DNA of 64,000 bases from Noviherbaspirillum_A sp047237965 (GCF_047237965.1 NZ_JBDFLX010000001.1:2294001-2358000), one strand, 5' to 3'; counted from the first letter of the stretch, positions 36,092 to 47,100 are shown. The notes: generated by a model from the letters alone, not told the origin. Translations and numbers: made by a program.

Positions 36092-37774
36092 TCAGGCCGC
36101 CTTTTCGTTCACAAAAACCTGCGCTTGCCTCTGCATCGCCTTCATGACTTCGGCGGACGGACCGAACTGCTTCACACGGCCGGTCTCGAGGACAAGAATC
36201 TTGTCGACGTGCGCAATCAGCGCCGGGCGATGCGTGACCACGATGGACGTGATGCCCTCGCTCTTAAGCCCGGCCAATGCTTGGGCCAGCGCGATTTCTC
36301 CAAGACCGTCGAGGTTGGAATTGGGTTCATCGAGGATGATCAGCTTCGGATTGCCGTACAGTGCCCGGGCCAGGGCGATGCGCTGCCGCTGTCCCGGCGA
36401 GAGCCGGGCGCCCTGCTCGCCGACTTGGGTGTCATAGCCATTGGGCAGGCCGAGTATCAGCTCATGCACGTTGGCCCGTACGGCGGCTGCCACGACCGCA
36501 TCCGACCTGAGCTCGCCCAGGCGGGCGATGTTGTCGGCGACGGTGCCGTCGAACAGCTCGACATCTTGTGGCACGTAGCCGATCCAGGGACCGAGTTCGG
36601 CCCGCGGCCAGGAAGCGACATCGGCACCGTCCAGGCGCACCGTGCCAGCGTTGGGCCGCCAGATACCGGTCAGAAGGCGGGCCAGGGTCGACTTGCCGCC
36701 GGCGCTGGGCCCAATAATGGCAAGCGCTTCGCCGGCGGCAAGGCGGAATGCGACATTGCCCAGTATGACGCGCTCCGTTCCAGGTGCCCGGAACGACAGG
36801 CCATCCACCGCCAACTCGCCGCGCGGAGCGGGCATGGTCAGGTGGGAATCATTCTTTGGAAAATCGCGCGAGAGTTCGCCTAGCCGCGCATAGGCCGCGC
36901 GCGCCTCGACCAGCAAGCGCCAGTTGCCCACCAGCTGTTCGATCGGCTGGATTGCTTTACCCAGCAGCACCGTAGTTGCAATCATTACGCCGGCGGATGC
37001 CTGCTGCGTCAGCACCAGATAGGCGCCGAGGCCCATCATCCCGACCTGTATCGTCTGGCGCGTGAAACGTGTCAGCGCATTGAAGCTTGCGCCCTTGCCG
37101 TTCGCCTTGCTCTGGGAACGCGTGACTTCCGCCTGGAAGTGCCGCCAGCGGGCCAGCAGATTTTCCGTCATGCCGAGCGCCTGCAGCACTTCGGCATTGC
37201 GCATCGAGCTTTCCACATAATGACCCACCCGGCGCGACTCCTTTTGCAGGCCTTCCATCTCTGCACGGCTGATACGGTCATTGAGCCAGGCGAGTAGCAG
37301 CATGGCCAGTCCGCAAAACGCGGCGCCGATCCCCAACACAGGATGGAACAGCCAGATCACCACAATATAAATAGGCGCCCATGGTGCATCGAACAAGGCG
37401 GTCAGGCCATTGCCGGCAAACACGGCGCGCAGCGCGGCGACGTCGCGCAAGCCGTCAGTGCGGCCGCCGTGGAGCGAGCGGGCGGCCCCGGCGACGATGG
37501 TCTGCAGCACGGGTGGCGACAACCGTTCCTCGACCAGATTGCCCAGCGTGTTCTGCAGGCGATGTCTAATGTAATCCATCAGAAGCAGAATGCCGAGCGC
37601 AATGCCGGTTCCCCCCATCAGTACCAGTAGCGTTTCATGGCTATTACTGGGAATGACCCGGTCGAATACCTGCAGCGTAAAAATGGCAGGAATCAGAAAA
37701 AGAAGGTTGATAACCAGTGAAAACGCCGCAATGCATAACAATAGCGGACGCAATTCATCCCATAACTTTTTCAT
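36092..37774 (-). CDS. Type I secretion permease/ATPase (PrtD family)
   Basis: This is the inner-membrane ABC exporter of the same system. Its 560 residues consist of a six-helix membrane domain (FSLVINLLFLIPAIFTLQVF onwards) and an ATPase domain with Walker A GPSAGGKST, signature LSPGQRQR, Walker B LIILDEPNSNLD and H-loop VVTHRP. It lacks the N-terminal C39-like domain of HlyB, so it is the PrtD/HasD type that exports RTX proteins with a C-terminal signal. It heads a two-gene unit ended by a terminator. Confidence 0.95.
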   Translation of the reverse strand: MKKLWDELRPLLLCIAAFSLVINLLFLIPAIFTLQVFDRVIPSNSHETLLVLMGGTGIALGILLLMDYIRHRLQNTLGNLVEERLSPPVLQTIVAGAARSLHGGRTDGLRDVAALRAVFAGNGLTALFDAPWAPIYIVVIWLFHPVLGIGAAFCGLAMLLLAWLNDRISRAEMEGLQKESRRVGHYVESSMRNAEVLQALGMTENLLARWRHFQAEVTRSQSKANGKGASFNALTRFTRQTIQVGMMGLGAYLVLTQQASAGVMIATTVLLGKAIQPIEQLVGNWRLLVEARAAYARLGELSRDFPKNDSHLTMPAPRGELAVDGLSFRAPGTERVILGNVAFRLAAGEALAIIGPSAGGKSTLARLLTGIWRPNAGTVRLDGADVASWPRAELGPWIGYVPQDVELFDGTVADNIARLGELRSDAVVAAAVRANVHELILGLPNGYDTQVGEQGARLSPGQRQRIALARALYGNPKLIILDEPNSNLDGLGEIALAQALAGLKSEGITSIVVTHRPALIAHVDKILVLETGRVKQFGPSAEVMKAMQRQAQVFVNEKAA

Positions 37775-37910
37775 CCTGCTCCCCTTTTAATTCTGTGTCC
37801 AGGCTTAAGCCGCCAGCGTGCGACCTGATCCACAGTGCAAAACTTTTCAAACCAATGGCTTTACAATTCGCATTGTCCTATTGGTATTCACCGGTTGTCG
37901 CTCTTGGAAA

Positions 37911-38624
37911 CTAGGCGGCGTTTTTCTCTACGAGCGGCTTGCTCGATTCACGTTGTTCAATTACCCGCAATGCGAGAGTCAACCGGTCACCGATTGAAAG
38001 CTTGCGGAATATTTCCGACAAATGCGCTTTCACGGTTCGCTCGGTAATTGCCAGGGAATTGGCGATTTGCTTATTGGATTTGCCACGGCCTACCAGCGTA
38101 GCGATCTCGCGTTCGCGCGGCGTCAGTGCTAGCAAGGAACGCAACGAAAGCGCTTTGGCGCCAGGATCGGGGGGCGTGTTTACACGCATTCCGTCGAGCA
38201 GGCGCGAGACAAGGGACCGGCGCAACCAAAGCTGGCCGCAATCGACCGCGGCGAAAGCACCTGCAATCTTGTCGATATCGCTATCAATATTGCAAATCCC
38301 TCGCGCTCCTGCAAGAAACATGCGCAGTTCCATTTCTTCCGGCACGTCGCTGCCCAGCACGATGATCTTTGCTGTAACGTTCAACCGATGCAGTTCGAGT
38401 AAGTCGGCGGGGCCATCGAATCCCGGCAATGCGATGTCGATGAAGATGATGTTCAACTGCAGTCTGACGATGAGATGCGCGACGGATTCGTAGCTGGCCG
38501 TGGTCAGCACCGGGCCATATGCTTGCACTCCCTGATTGCATCGGGCGCGCAATTCCGGACAGGCAGTCGCAATCAAGTTCATCAATTCTCCCCTTGATAG
38601 TACAGGTGCGTCTTTACTGAGCAT
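37911..38624 (-). CDS. NarL/LuxR-type response regulator with atypical receiver
   Basis: This 237-residue protein has an N-terminal receiver-like domain with a phosphorylatable Asp (IIFIDIALPGFDG). However, the acidic pair near the N-terminus and the conserved C-terminal Lys are not evident. The C-terminal LuxR helix-turn-helix is clear (LTPREREIATLVGRGKSNKQ, TVKAHLSEIFRKL). It lies 136 bp upstream of the exporter genes and may regulate them and the peroxidase operon. No partner kinase is adjacent. Confidence 0.85.
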   Translation of the reverse strand: MLSKDAPVLSRGELMNLIATACPELRARCNQGVQAYGPVLTTASYESVAHLIVRLQLNIIFIDIALPGFDGPADLLELHRLNVTAKIIVLGSDVPEEMELRMFLAGARGICNIDSDIDKIAGAFAAVDCGQLWLRRSLVSRLLDGMRVNTPPDPGAKALSLRSLLALTPREREIATLVGRGKSNKQIANSLAITERTVKAHLSEIFRKLSIGDRLTLALRVIEQRESSKPLVEKNAA

Positions 38625-39234
38625 TACTCGTATTGTGAAATTATGGATGCGCTTTTCTTAACGAACCAATGGCGTTCCGGTTTTTAGTATGGCGTCTTTA
38701 TTTGATTAAATATAACAGAAGAAAAATACAAAATGACAACTTTTTTTGGCGATTGAAAAATATTTAAAGCGGGATTTTTGATTTGCTTAAGACGCAGGTA
38801 AATTTCCCCTGTTCGACTGTCGTGTCGGTATGGCGGCCAGTCTTTCCGCGCTTAAAATTGATGCGACCGGATTGACCGAATCAGGCTGACGGAACTGCTG
38901 GAACGATGCGAAATTCCACCCAGACACATAGTTTCTTTAAAGCAAGTAAGGTATTTTATAAAAATACTCTGCGATGGGGTAGCTTGACGACATGAAGAAC
39001 CGATGCGCCGAGAATGAACCAAAGCGCAAGCTTTGGCGGCTGCAGCAGTTTTTTTCATGTCCATCGGCGCCGGTGTCACGGACAAACTTAAAGTGAACAT
39101 GAAAACAAATTCAGTGGATAAGACATTGCGACGTCCACGCAAGGTGCGCACGATGGGTTGCCGGCATGTGGATAGCGATCGTGGTGAAGTCGCCCTGACA
39201 ACTGTTGCGAGGATGGCCAGCTACCCGCTACCCG
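38625..39234. other. AT-rich intergenic region upstream of the LuxR gene
   Basis: No supported gene is seen here. The part 38690-38780 is strongly AT-rich and probably carries the LuxR gene promoter. A GCTACCC unit is repeated three times at about 39222-39242 and abuts the IS21 remnant, suggesting a rearrangement point. Confidence 0.4.
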
Positions 39235-39690
39235 CTACCCGCGATGCATGAACTCGACCACGGCCGTCGTCATGCGCGCTTCCAGCACTTGCCCGACCAG
39301 CGCATGGGGTACGCTGTAGCGATGACGTCCGACTTCGACGTGATAGTCGATATGCACCTTGACGCTCTTGAAGTATGCCATCTCATAGCACTGCAATAGC
39401 AGCGGCTGCAAGGCCGGTGCGTTAAGCTCCATGAAGCTGCTTGCTCGGCTGCGGGCAGCTTCTGGAATGACTTCTCGTCGAGCCGTGTCAGCTCGGCGCA
39501 ATGGCCGCATTGACTTCATGCACGCTGTCAAACTGCTAACAGCGCAGGCGCATTATGATACGGCGTTCGACAAACTGCACCGCCGATTCCACCTTGGTTT
39601 TATCCTGTGGATGGTACGGACGTGCTAGCAAGATCGAGATGCCGTAATGGCGTGCGAAGTCGAGCACGATGTCGGCTCCTCGCTTCGGTC
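39235..39690 (-). pseudogene. IS21-family istA transposase remnant
   Basis: Fragments of IstA are recognisable on the minus strand in different frames: LLARPYHPQDKTKVESAVQF (39560-39650) and, further on, KVHIDYHVEVGRHRYSVPHA (39290-39370). Both ends are missing and the frame is broken, so it is a dead remnant. An IS5-type element has inserted at its upstream edge. No istB is seen. Confidence 0.8.
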
Positions 39691-39709
39691 AACGGCAGCA
39701 TTCGACCCA

Positions 39710-40523
39710 GGCTGTGTAAAAACGGAAGGCAAAGAGATAGATGGGCTGGCGGCAAGGGGCGGTTGTGGATCTGACTGGCTTTGTGGGAATGGAAGGAACG
39801 GCATGGCTGCCTGGTCGGGAAGGACATGTCGGGCGAACAGCCAAGGATAATCGCCTGTTTGTCGAGGCGGTGCTGTACCGCTACCGGGCAGGCATTCCCT
39901 GGCGCGATTTACCGGAGCGGTTCGGGGATTTCCGGGTGATCCATACCCGGCACTCCCGCTGGAGCAAAAGCGGCGTGTGGCAACGCATATTCGAGGCGCT
40001 GGCGGCCGACGCCGACAATGAATACGCCATGATCGATTCGACCATCGTGCGTGCGCATCAACATAGCGCAGGCGCGAAAAAAGGGGGGCCGAAGCTGAAG
40101 CGATCGGGCGCAGCCGCGGTGGGCTGAGCACGAAAATCCACGCTACTGTCGATGCGCTGGGCAACCCGACGGGGTTTCATCTGACGCCGGGGCAGGCGCA
40201 TGATTTGGACGGCGCCGATGCCTTATTACCCGACACGCCAGCAGCCACGATCATTGCCGACAAAGCTTACGATGCCCAGGAACGGGTCATCGATCCGTTG
40301 CTCGATGCTGGCAAAAACGTCGTGATTCCGCCCAAGCGCTGCCGCAAGCAGCCGCGCGACTATGACAAGCATCTGTACCGGGCACGTCACCTGATCGAGC
40401 AATTCTTCGCCAAGCTTAAACAATATCGCAGCATTGCCACCCGCTACGACAAGACCGCCCGCAACTTCCTTGGTGCTATCCATCTCGCTGCCGCTGTAGT
40501 CTGGCTCAATTGATGACACGCCC
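39710..40523 (+). mobile_element. IS5-family element, IS427 subgroup
   Basis: This is an insertion sequence of about 814 bp inserted in the IS21 remnant. Its ends GGCTGTGTAAAAACGG and (reverse complement of the right end) GGGCGTGTCATCAATT share about 9 of the first 13 positions. The transposase uses two frames joined at an A6G6 slippery run, typical of IS427 relatives. Confidence 0.78.
39741..40513 (+). CDS. IS427-type transposase, two frames with -1 frameshift
   Basis: The first frame (39741-40127) encodes the N-terminal part (TAKDNRLFVEAVLYRYRAG, IPWRDLPERFGDFR, MIDSTIVRAHQHSAG with the first catalytic Asp). The second frame continues through SRGGLSTKIHATVDALG, IIADKAYDAQERV and HLIEQFFAKLKQYRSIATRY. 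They join by a -1 shift at six A then six G at 40077-40088, a programmed frameshift site known in this subgroup. Both halves look intact, so it may be active. Confidence 0.85.
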
Positions 40524-40990
40524 TAGAGGTCAATACTTCACCAAGGCTGTTATTGCATCCTTGACAAGGAAGCAGTTTAACATGGGGTCCACTACTGACT
40601 GAGTCGACAAACTGCATTACAGCGAACATCTGCTTTTCTCCAATTTAGCCGGCCTTGTCGTGTCTTGGGCTCAACGCCAGCTTCTAATGTTTAGGGCCTG
40701 AAATGCAATAACGCCTGCCGCTCCGCCCTGCATGTCTGCTAAGTGCGAGGAAGGAGTCGGCCGCATTTATGGACGAAAAGACCGGTACTGGCCGGCTGCC
40801 GCCGGTGCGGAAGGACCGTACCCGACCCAAAGCAGTCCTTTCACACATCATATTGACAGACTGCTTAAAAGCGCAGAGCAGCCGTCATAATTGACGTTGC
40901 CTCAATTGACGTTGCCTCAAAAAAATTCATTTGCACGCTTTTTCATTGGTTACGCAATCAACAGAACCGGGGGCGCTTGGCAGCTTTGTG
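40524..40990. other. Intergenic region with dispersed motif and tandem repeat
   Basis: No gene is supported. GAAAAGACCGGTACTGGCCG at about 40779-40798 is one copy of a motif found again near 42213, 43488 and 53873. A 15-bp unit ATTGACGTTGCCTCA is tandemly duplicated at 40890-40919. Confidence 0.5.
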
Positions 40991-41737
40991 TTAAGCAATG
41001 TTCTGCCGGTTGGAAAGCACCGTCTCATACGTCATCAACCGGATCGCCGCTTGATCTTCTGAATCCAGACTCTCAAATTGCAGGCCATATGAAAAAGTAT
41101 CCCGGTCGTCAAAGCGAGCTGCTGGATTGCGCTTGGCGCTACGCACGACCGCTTTCGCCCGTACGACGTGCTCTACATCATCGGACTGAACAGCAAACGA
41201 AAGTTGGACTTTGTTACCGACCGAGATTAGGTCTTCGGAAGCGATCCGTGCGCCGGACAGACTTAAATCGACAAGCGTTGCCTGATTGCTTGCCTTACTG
41301 CCTGTGAGGTCTTTATATTCGATTTCAGCGGGCGCACTCACTTTGATGCGTAGTTCCGCACGAAGCGCTGAACTATGCATTGCTTGCGGATATTCAAGAT
41401 GCATGTAATAGAGGGGGCTGAGCAAGGTACGTATCACGATTGAAGGGAAGCTGTGAATCGTTGTCCCCGTGAATGCACGCACGAGGACCTGTTCTCCATC
41501 ATTAAGGATGAATGGCGTATTACGCACCATGGGGCATTTCACCATCAAGAACTCACCCTTGACGAACCCGATCAACGAAGAAAAATGCTCTACCGTTCCA
41601 GTATCACGCTGGGTACGCAACTGTACTCTCATTCCTACATTAAAGTTTTCAAATGCGGAATCGAGCATTGCGGCGTCCGCCCCTTTTACCATTCTCATGT
41701 TTAAAAAACCCAATTTTTCTATCAAGAAATTATGCAT
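40991..41737 (-). CDS. YcgR-like PilZ-domain protein (c-di-GMP effector)
   Basis: This 248-residue cytoplasmic protein has an N-terminal YcgR/PilZN-type beta domain (about 25-125) followed by a PilZ domain. The c-di-GMP binding residues are present: RAELR at the domain start and DLSLSGA further on. Such proteins slow flagellar motility or act on other surface functions when c-di-GMP rises. It stands alone on the island, with a diguanylate cyclase gene 6 kb away as a possible partner. Confidence 0.88.
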   Translation of the reverse strand: MHNFLIEKLGFLNMRMVKGADAAMLDSAFENFNVGMRVQLRTQRDTGTVEHFSSLIGFVKGEFLMVKCPMVRNTPFILNDGEQVLVRAFTGTTIHSFPSIVIRTLLSPLYYMHLEYPQAMHSSALRAELRIKVSAPAEIEYKDLTGSKASNQATLVDLSLSGARIASEDLISVGNKVQLSFAVQSDDVEHVVRAKAVVRSAKRNPAARFDDRDTFSYGLQFESLDSEDQAAIRLMTYETVLSNRQNIA

Positions 41738-42263
41738 TAGTTTTAATATTTAGAACACCCCATTTTTTAGTAATCAGCCTCGAAAAGCTGAAGTCATACG
41801 GCTCCATTTTCCTCATACTTCACCGAAATTTCTCCGATTAGCGTTAATCAGTTCGCGCAGAAGCGGCTGAACATAGGCGACCCAACAGAAAGTGTACGAA
41901 TTGATACTTGCTCGTTGAAGCGCGAGGCGTATATATTCAATGTCATTCTTGTCGGAACAAATGGGCAATGCTGTCACGACATTGGTCGTATTGGGCGACA
42001 GCATGGTGCCAATTTACGGAAATTGGAGGGCAAAGAAGCAACGCATGTCATGCAGAGCGTGCTGGCGTCTGGCCTCGGAATGAAATTGCATCAGCAAAAA
42101 CTGACTCACACCGATGCGTAGGCAGCAACTTGATTTTGACCTGCCCGCTGGATAGAGCGCTTTCAATGTCCGCTCTCCGGCATGTTTTAGCCAGTTGACA
42201 AGTAAAGCATGAAAGACCGGTATTGGCCGATCTCGGAAGTTCGCACTCGTCTGGATTCGGCGG
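41738..42263. other. Intergenic region, no clear gene
   Basis: The left part (41738-41830) is AT-rich and probably holds the PilZ gene promoter. Short ORFs at 41813-42004 (minus) and 41915-42121 (plus) show no recognisable family. A copy of the dispersed motif (GAAAGACCGGTATTGGCCG) lies at about 42211-42229. Confidence 0.4.
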
Positions 42264-42800
42264 CTACTCACATGCCGACCTCAGTAAACCGCCGAATTCC
42301 TTTCTAAGGAGCGCCAGCTTCGGGTCGATATAGGTGGTGCAAAACGGGCCGCCGGCATTCTTTTCAGAATAGCGCTGAAAGCGCTCATCCGATGCTTTGA
42401 AAGTTTGAAAGGGCAGGATTAGGGTGACAAGAGGCGCATCGAATCCTGGCCCGACTTCTATCAGGATGCGTCGTGCAGCCTCGGCCTGGACCTCGTCCAT
42501 CACATAAACCGCGCTGCGATACTTGCGCCGCATGGAGTGGTTCGACGTGCTTGAATGCGTCCGCAAATGAATCTCGATCAAGGATCCAAGTGAGATTTGG
42601 TCTGGTTGAAAGATGAGCAGCACGGCTTCGAAGAAATTGTCGTCGGGCGCGCCGGCCCGGATAAACCCCTGCTCCACGCGGATTACGCCGCGAACAGCAG
42701 CGAACACGGCTTCGGTGCACCAATGGCAGCCTCCACCAAAGCCGATTCTCTGCACCTCAGCAGACATCAACGATTCACCTTGCGAAGCTCCATAGGTCAT
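42264..42800 (-). CDS. msrA: Peptide-methionine (S)-S-oxide reductase MsrA
   Basis: This enzyme repairs oxidised methionine in proteins. Its 178 residues include the active-site segment GFGGGCHWCTEAVF (catalytic Cys; Phe to His before Trp compared with the common GCFWC) and RSAVYVMDE. The C-terminal recycling cysteines are few, with one in GGPFCTTYIDPK and one at the C-terminus (SACE). The start may be ATG 42800 or the in-frame ATG 42767. It stands alone. Confidence 0.88.
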   Translation of the reverse strand: MTYGASQGESLMSAEVQRIGFGGGCHWCTEAVFAAVRGVIRVEQGFIRAGAPDDNFFEAVLLIFQPDQISLGSLIEIHLRTHSSTSNHSMRRKYRSAVYVMDEVQAEAARRILIEVGPGFDAPLVTLILPFQTFKASDERFQRYSEKNAGGPFCTTYIDPKLALLRKEFGGLLRSACE

Positions 42801-43119
42801 GACGACACCCTCGCTTTCCCTTCGTGCGGGTGGAGCGTTCCAGATAGCTGAACGTGGAACACGGCTGCGCTATCGATGATCATCAGACCAAGCAGTTCGG
42901 AACCGAGTTGCTCTAATCGTTCTTCCACCCAATGCATGACACTCCTAAATGAACGGCAGTCCTTACGTTCGCTCTTGGCCGGCTGTTGCCCAAATCAGGA
43001 ATTGCAGCACAAGTGGACGGTAGGCTTATCGCCCACACTGCAAAAAACGATTTCTCTGATCCAACGCTTTACGCCTTTCCAAGGAGCTTGGCTCCTTGAA
43101 TTCTATCGCGCAGAGATCA
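42801..43119. other. Intergenic region, nothing recognised
   Basis: This is 319 bp between msrA and the DUF1330 gene. Only short overlapping ORFs without recognisable domains are seen, and no terminator or promoter can be called. Confidence 0.3.
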
Positions 43120-43407
43120 CTACGCCTGATACGCCGTGAGCATTACCTCAGCAGCTTCTTGACGAAGCGGAATGATACTTTGGTACGCAGGTGATGCTTC
43201 CCAGGTCTTGGCCGCTTCCATGCTTGGAAAGCGAATCACTACAATATCTGTGTGCGGATTTTCTTTGGCAAAATCGGACGCCTTCTTTCCTCGAAATACG
43301 ACTTCGCCTTCCCAAGGTGCAATTGTGGCAGGAACCTGATTCCGATACTCCACCCATTTGCGTTCATCTTTAACACTGATTTGACCAACGACATATGCAT
43401 TCGGCAT
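43120..43407 (-). CDS. DUF1330 family protein
   Basis: This is a 95-residue ferredoxin-like-fold protein of the DUF1330 family (MPNAYVVGQISVKDERKW, then GKKASDF and IVVIRFPSMEAAKTWEASPA). ATG 43407 is chosen for its upstream GAAGG and because the family begins at this point; the longer frame starts in non-conserved sequence. Function is unknown. Confidence 0.88.
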   Translation of the reverse strand: MPNAYVVGQISVKDERKWVEYRNQVPATIAPWEGEVVFRGKKASDFAKENPHTDIVVIRFPSMEAAKTWEASPAYQSIIPLRQEAAEVMLTAYQA

Positions 43408-43535
43408 GGCAGAACCTTCGTAGCAGTCCAAAGCCATCAAGCTTACTGCATCCGTCTGCTTTGGCCGACTGCTACCGAAGCGCAAAGACCGGACACGATC
43501 CAAAGCGGAAGTTCGCGGGCATGACTCGTGAAGGC

Positions 43536-44012
43536 TTAGCGGGCAACTACCTTGAAGGTTGGCTCATAGCTCAGGGGGAAATTGACAGATTGTGCAATGA
43601 AGCAAAAGGCATGGACTTTCTGGTGCAGTTCGGCGGCAAGTTCCAGATCCGTTCCTTCCTGCACTGAAATTGTTGGGCGGAGGACTGCAGCAAGAAACCG
43701 TCCCGCTCCGTTCGACAGCGTCTCTCCGTGGCCAACCGGGTCGTCACGGTAGCCTGTGACAACAATCCCGGCACTGCTTGCCAAGTGCAAGTACCAGAGC
43801 ATGTGGCAGGCGGACAAAGCTGAAATCAGGAGATCTTCAGGATTCATCTTGGTTGGATCGCCGCCGAGCAGAGGATCGTTCGAACAATGAATTATGTCCT
43901 TGCCGGGCAACGCAATATCCCAAGTCCGGTCGTAGCCTTTATAAGCGCGGGTACCTTCACCACGGGTCCCAGTCCAGACAATCGACGAAACGAAATCGTG
44001 AAGCTTTGCCAT
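43536..44012 (-). CDS. OsmC family peroxiredoxin-like protein
   Basis: This is a 158-residue OsmC/Ohr-superfamily protein, thiol peroxidases that detoxify organic hydroperoxides. The two redox cysteines are in SALSACHMLWYLHLA and HAFCFIAQSVNFP, and the conserved PEDLLISALSACH helix is clear. Its YKGYDRTWDI N-terminus is typical of the OsmC subfamily, not Ohr. It is on the same strand as the DUF1330 gene but 128 bp away. Confidence 0.92.
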   Translation of the reverse strand: MAKLHDFVSSIVWTGTRGEGTRAYKGYDRTWDIALPGKDIIHCSNDPLLGGDPTKMNPEDLLISALSACHMLWYLHLASSAGIVVTGYRDDPVGHGETLSNGAGRFLAAVLRPTISVQEGTDLELAAELHQKVHAFCFIAQSVNFPLSYEPTFKVVAR

Positions 44013-44163
44013 GTCTTGTCCTTTCGGTTATGGCGCTGGTTCAGACAACGCTGACGTATGCAACCTATCCAAATTTCTGCTCAAGGCCGGTTATGCCCTA
44101 CGCATTCGTTTCGTAGGAGCTAAAAGTCAACGTTTTTCCGAGGATTGCTCATGCAGCAAAGAA

Positions 44164-47100
44164 CTACGTGCGGGGGTTCTTCGATTCAACGTCAGAAAGC
44201 ATCTTGAACAACTCGTGATTATCGACCGGCTTGACAAAATGATGGGCAAACCCAGCATCCTTGGAAAGTTGGCGGTCTTGTGGCTGTCCATAGCCGGTTA
44301 GCGCAATATACGTCTTATTTCCTAAACCAGGTTGCCGGCGCAATGCCTTGACCAGTTCGTAACCCGTCATATCGGGCAAGCCGATATCGAGTATGAAAAC
44401 ATCGAACTCATGAAGGTTCGTTTTATTGAGTGTATCGTGCGCAGTCGGCGCCACCCTGACTTGATGGCCAACTGCCATCAGCAAAATCGCAATCGCGTTT
44501 GCCGCATCCACATTGTCGTCCACTACCAAGATTGAAAGATGTCCCGATTCCGCAGGACCACTCTCCGCCTCTTGACATGGAACGCCTGCTTGATGAAGTA
44601 ACGGGATGGACACTTTGAAGGTACTTCCCTTACCGGGACCGCCGCTGACTGCCTGAACTTCGCCCTCATGGAGCGTGACGATGGCTTTCACAAGCGCCAA
44701 ACCAATGCCAAGGCCACCTTGTCCGCGATCTAAGCCACGCTTGCCCTGCGTGAAGAGATCGAACACATGGGGCAAGAGCGCTTCATCGATACCGCTGCCA
44801 TTGTCCGATACGATAATTTTTGCGTCACTATCGTCTGCCTGGACCCTCAACGTAATTTCACCGTGAGGCGGTGTGAACTTTGCCGCATTGGTTAATAGAT
44901 TGGCGGCAACCTGTACTAGGCGTGTGCGATCTCCATTCACAACGGTATGATCGGCGTCGATGCGCGTCGTTAGCGTGTGCTTTCTTGCTTCGATCACAGG
45001 CCTGACTTGTTCAACGGCGGCGTGTACGATCGTCTTGATATCGAGAGGCTCTACCTCCAAGCGAATCAGGCCGCGCGTTACCCTGGAAACGTCCATCAGG
45101 TCGTCGATCAGATGAGTGAAGTGCCCTATCTGGCGAGAAATGATTTCACTGACCTGCCGCACCTTGGCCGGATCATTGCCAGCCATGCGCAGAACCGCTG
45201 TGGCGGCACTGACCGGCGCCAATGGATTGCGCAGTTCGTGCGCCAGCATTGCAAGAAACTCGTCTTTAGAGCGGTTCAATCGCTCCGCCTCTGCCCGTGC
45301 GGCGCGCTCGCTAGTCAGGAGCGCCTGGCGCTCTTCTGCGGCTTTTTGTGCCAAGTCATATAGCCTTGCGTTGTCGATGGCCATGGCGCCTTGGGCAGCA
45401 AGTCCAGTAATCAGGCGCTCACTGCGCTCAGTGAAGACTCCGACTTGAGAATGGCCGAAAAACAGTCCGCCGATGACTTCACCAGAACGAGAGACCACAG
45501 GGGCTGCCAGATAACTCCTGACTGGAAGATGTCCTTTCGGCATTCCAAAGTGCGGAGCCATTTTGCCGTAGCGCGGGTCTTTCGTAATGTCATCACTACG
45601 AATCGCCGGCTCACCGACAAACGTTGGTTTAAAAAGGGCGGTCGCACGGGGATGTCCGAACCGCTCAAAGGCTTCTCGCGGCGCCCCTGACAATGTGTAC
45701 AACAGATAGGCGTCGCCACTGGCGTCTTTGCCGTTATAGAAGAAGGCGCCAAACTCGGCACCCGTCAGGGCGCGGCCCGTGTCCGTGACTGTTTGCAGCA
45801 AGGTGTTCAGGTCCAAAGTTTCAGCCAGTGCCTGCCCGGACTGGTTGAGAAGCTCAAGAATGCGCGTCTCATCTTGCAGTGCCTGTTCTGTAAGTTTACG
45901 TTTGGTGATGTCTGCGATGATTGCCAAAACCGAGTTTGGTCGACCTTCCACCTTGCGAATCAGGCTGACGGTTGTGCTCACCCAGACGGGTCTTCCATCA
46001 GGTTGGAGGTAGCGCTTTTCGATCTCAAATGGCTGGCCATCCTTGAGAAGCTTTTTAAAAGCAGCTTCACTTCTGGGCAGGTCATCGGGATGGGTCAGAT
46101 CGTGGATGTTGACGCCCAAGACAGCCTCCCGCGGACGCCCGAGAATTTCGCAAAGGCGTTCATTCACCCGAATAAGCCGTCCTTGAAGATCGCGCTCGGC
46201 AATGCCTGCCGACGTTTGTTCGAACAAAGCACTCAAGTGCTCCTCGCTTTGACGCAAAGCCAGTGTCGAGCGCTTTTGTGCCGTCACGTCGCGGAAGAAA
46301 ATCACCAGTCCTACCGCTTTCAATAACGAAATCCGCATCTCTAACCAGCTTTCGTTTGGCTGGCAAACCTGATGGTTGATTTCAAAGATCGTCGCAGTCC
46401 CAGTGTCTGCAACTTCCTTACAAGCAGCCGCAACTTTGTAGCCGATATCGTCGTTCCATATCTCGGTAAAACTTTTACCGACGACATCAACTGCTGGACG
46501 CTGCAGGATGCGCACGCCTTCTGCATTCAGATTAGCGATGCGCCCGTCATGCTCAATGAGTATGAAACCTTCGCCCATCTGGTTGAGGATATAGTCACTC
46601 TGGTCGCGCTCGGTTTGAAGCCGCTGCCGGGTAATCGCGTTGTCCATGGCGACCCAAGTGCGGTCGACCACATCTTTCGCGGCCTGAATATCTTCCGCCG
46701 CCCAAAGATAGGCTTCACGCTTTATGACGTTGATGTTGAAGAGGAGACGCTTGTCCTTCAATATCGGCATGATCAAGATGGACCTGATGCCAAGTGCAAG
46801 ATAGCGGTCTGCAAAATCACGCGTGCGTGGATCGGTTGTTAGATCGTTGGAAACAAAGGCCTTGCCTGTGCGCAGCGTGGTAAGTAGTGCAGGACTGAAT
46901 GCGTCTATCTTGCCGCTCTGCGGTAACACTGGAGCGCTTGGTTCAAACCAACCACATTGGGTATGAAAAATACCCGCAGCATCGTCGATTTCGGCGTACC
47001 AGCAACCCGAAGCACTAAGATGGTTTCCCAGCATTTCGACAGCGGTCGCCACGACCTCGTCCGACGTGGTCAATGGATGTAACGTATCAGCCAAGTTCAG

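Noticed and set aside
38852..39151. A 99-codon minus-strand frame between the LuxR gene and the IS21 remnant
   Set aside because: No domain or coding bias is apparent and no RBS is visible; its composition is unlike the neighbouring genes.
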